The translations under genes were made by a program, and so were the position numbers. Below the pieces are notes generated by a model. That model saw only the letters and a program-made list of their open reading frames with translations. It searched no databases and was not told where the DNA came from. From positions 1-5,530 of the forward strand of contig CAYYXP010000027.1 in assembly GCA_964475685.1 (NCBI GenBank): DNA of 5,530 bases, written 5' to 3'. This DNA comes from CAVVWJ01 sp964475685. Its GTDB lineage: Bacteria; Gemmatimonadota; Gemmatimonadetes; Gemmatimonadales; GWC2-71-9. Below, piece after piece: positions 5,060 through 5,530 of the stretch; position 1 is the stretch's first letter; each line of letters begins with the position of its first letter.

Positions 5060-5371
5060 ATGGCCAAGAAGCCCAGCCGGATCCGTCGGGCGTTCACGCC
5101 CCAGTTCAAGAAGGACGCCGTGGCCCTCGTCCTCGGCGGGCGGACCGTCAACGAGGTCGCCCACGATCTCGGGATCGCCCGCAGCCTTCTGCAGCGCTGG
5201 AAGACCCAACTCGCCCGCGAGCCGGACGTGCCCGCCGCGTTCCCCGGCGCCGGTCGGCTCGCGCCCCCGGCCGAGCAACTTCGCCAGCTCCAGCAGCGGC
5301 TCCGGGCCGTCACGGAGGAGCGTGACATCCTAAAAAAAGCCTTGGCGTACTTCGCGGACGACCAGAAGTGA
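5060..5371 (+). CDS. IS3-family transposase OrfA
   Basis: A 103-residue OrfA, normal length. The ATG at 5060 follows GAGGAGG (5047-5053) with six bases between. Residues 1-52 form the DNA-binding part: a basic N-terminus (KKPSRIRRAFTPQFKKDAV) followed by a helix-turn-helix around NEVAHDLGIARSLLQRWK (31-48), which recognises the element's ends. Residues about 71-98 (starting AEQLRQLQQRLRAVTEERDI) form a leucine-zipper coiled coil for multimerisation. Near the end, a run of seven A's at 5332-5338 is in register for -1 slippage. OrfA alone usually acts as a regulator, and the OrfAB fusion is the transposase. Confidence 0.93.
   Translation: MAKKPSRIRRAFTPQFKKDAVALVLGGRTVNEVAHDLGIARSLLQRWKTQLAREPDVPAAFPGAGRLAPPAEQLRQLQQRLRAVTEERDILKKALAYFADDQK
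5332..5338 (+). promoter_or_regulatory. Programmed -1 frameshift signal (A7)
   Basis: Seven A's lie in the OrfA frame as CTA AAA AAA GCC, so the heptamer reads A AAA AAA as required for tandem -1 slippage. After slipping, the -1 frame runs open through GVLRGRPEVKFHFIAAHR into orfB. This is the standard way IS3-family elements make OrfAB. Any downstream stimulatory structure was not resolved. Confidence 0.8.
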
Positions 5372-5530
5372 AGTTCCACTTCATCGCCGCCCACCGCGCC
5401 GAGTTCCGGGTGCGGAGTCTCTGCCGCGTGCTGGGCGTCTCGCCGAGCGGCTTCTACCGGTGGGCGCAGCGGCCCGCGCCCCGGCAGGCCGAGCGGAACG
5501 ACGCCCTGCTCGTGCACATCCAGGCGGCCT
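5368..5530 (+). CDS. IS3-family transposase OrfB (5' part, truncated by window)
   Basis: The -1 frame relative to orfA gives VKFHFIAAHRAEFRVRSLC followed by RVLGVSPSGFYRWAQRP. This is the characteristic HTH_21-type N-terminus of IS3 OrfB, including the SxSGFYxW motif. The candidate GTG at 5368 overlaps the orfA stop (GTGA), but the main product should be the OrfAB fusion made by slippage at 5332-5338. The DDE catalytic core (rve domain) would follow beyond the window end, so activity cannot be judged. No break is visible in the 54 codons present. Confidence 0.9.
   Translation, partial: MKFHFIAAHRAEFRVRSLCRVLGVSPSGFYRWAQRPAPRQAERNDALLVHIQAA

Larger units (their letters stand above)
4996..5530 (+). 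mobile_element. IS3-family insertion sequence (left part, runs off the window)
   Basis: The left end starts TGACCTTACCCCGAAAAGTG, close to the known terminal repeat of IS3-type elements (TG start, CTTACCC, then GTGGACAC). It is followed by orfA at 5060 and orfB in the -1 frame, the standard IS3 layout. The right end and right terminal repeat lie beyond 5530, so the target duplication cannot be checked; GTC (4993-4995) is the candidate left copy if it is 3 bp. The element is more GC-rich than the cassettes beside it. Confidence 0.9.

Noticed and set aside
1..5530. Integron integrase, tRNA, rRNA or CRISPR array
   Set aside because: I looked for an integrase gene, tRNA-like folds and regularly spaced repeats and saw none in the window.

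Overview
This window is GC-rich bacterial DNA, probably from a soil or sediment organism. Codon use and the protein families fit Gemmatimonadota, Acidobacteriota or a high-GC proteobacterium, but no marker gene here settles the phylum. Almost all real genes lie on the minus strand, so they read from right to left. They are small, mostly unrelated to one another, and mostly of uncharacterised families.

The right part (about 3.5-5.0 kb) has the architecture of an integron gene-cassette array without a visible integrase. A complete 137-bp attC-like recombination site (4051-4187) sits 18 bp downstream of a DUF1415 gene. Half of a second attC-like site (4948-4995) lies on the other side of that gene. 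The two sites define a DUF1415 cassette of about 897 bp, followed by a DUF3303-like gene and a DUF1697 gene. A third, weaker attC half-site (2895-2924) lies just past the DUF1697 gene. Such arrays are called CALINs (clusters of attC sites lacking integrases).

An IS3-family insertion sequence starts at about 4996, exactly where the second attC stops, and runs off the right edge of the window. It has the usual orfA and orfB in the -1 frame, with an A7 slippery run for making the OrfAB transposase. It appears to have cut the attC site in two and separated this array from whatever lay upstream, possibly the integrase.

The left part (about 0.1-2.8 kb) continues in the same orientation. It holds a small hypothetical protein, a SAM-methyltransferase remnant with its catalytic core deleted and its frame shifted, a membrane-anchored alpha/beta hydrolase, a GNAT acetyltransferase that has lost its acetyl-CoA-binding segment by an in-frame deletion, and an intact cupin of the 2,4'-dihydroxyacetophenone dioxygenase family. 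The first 64 bases may be the tail of a plus-strand gene converging on the cupin.

The genes do not form a recognisable pathway. The best reading is a decaying array of accessory genes: some cassettes are intact, two genes are gutted by internal deletions, attC sites are eroding and an IS has inserted at one end.
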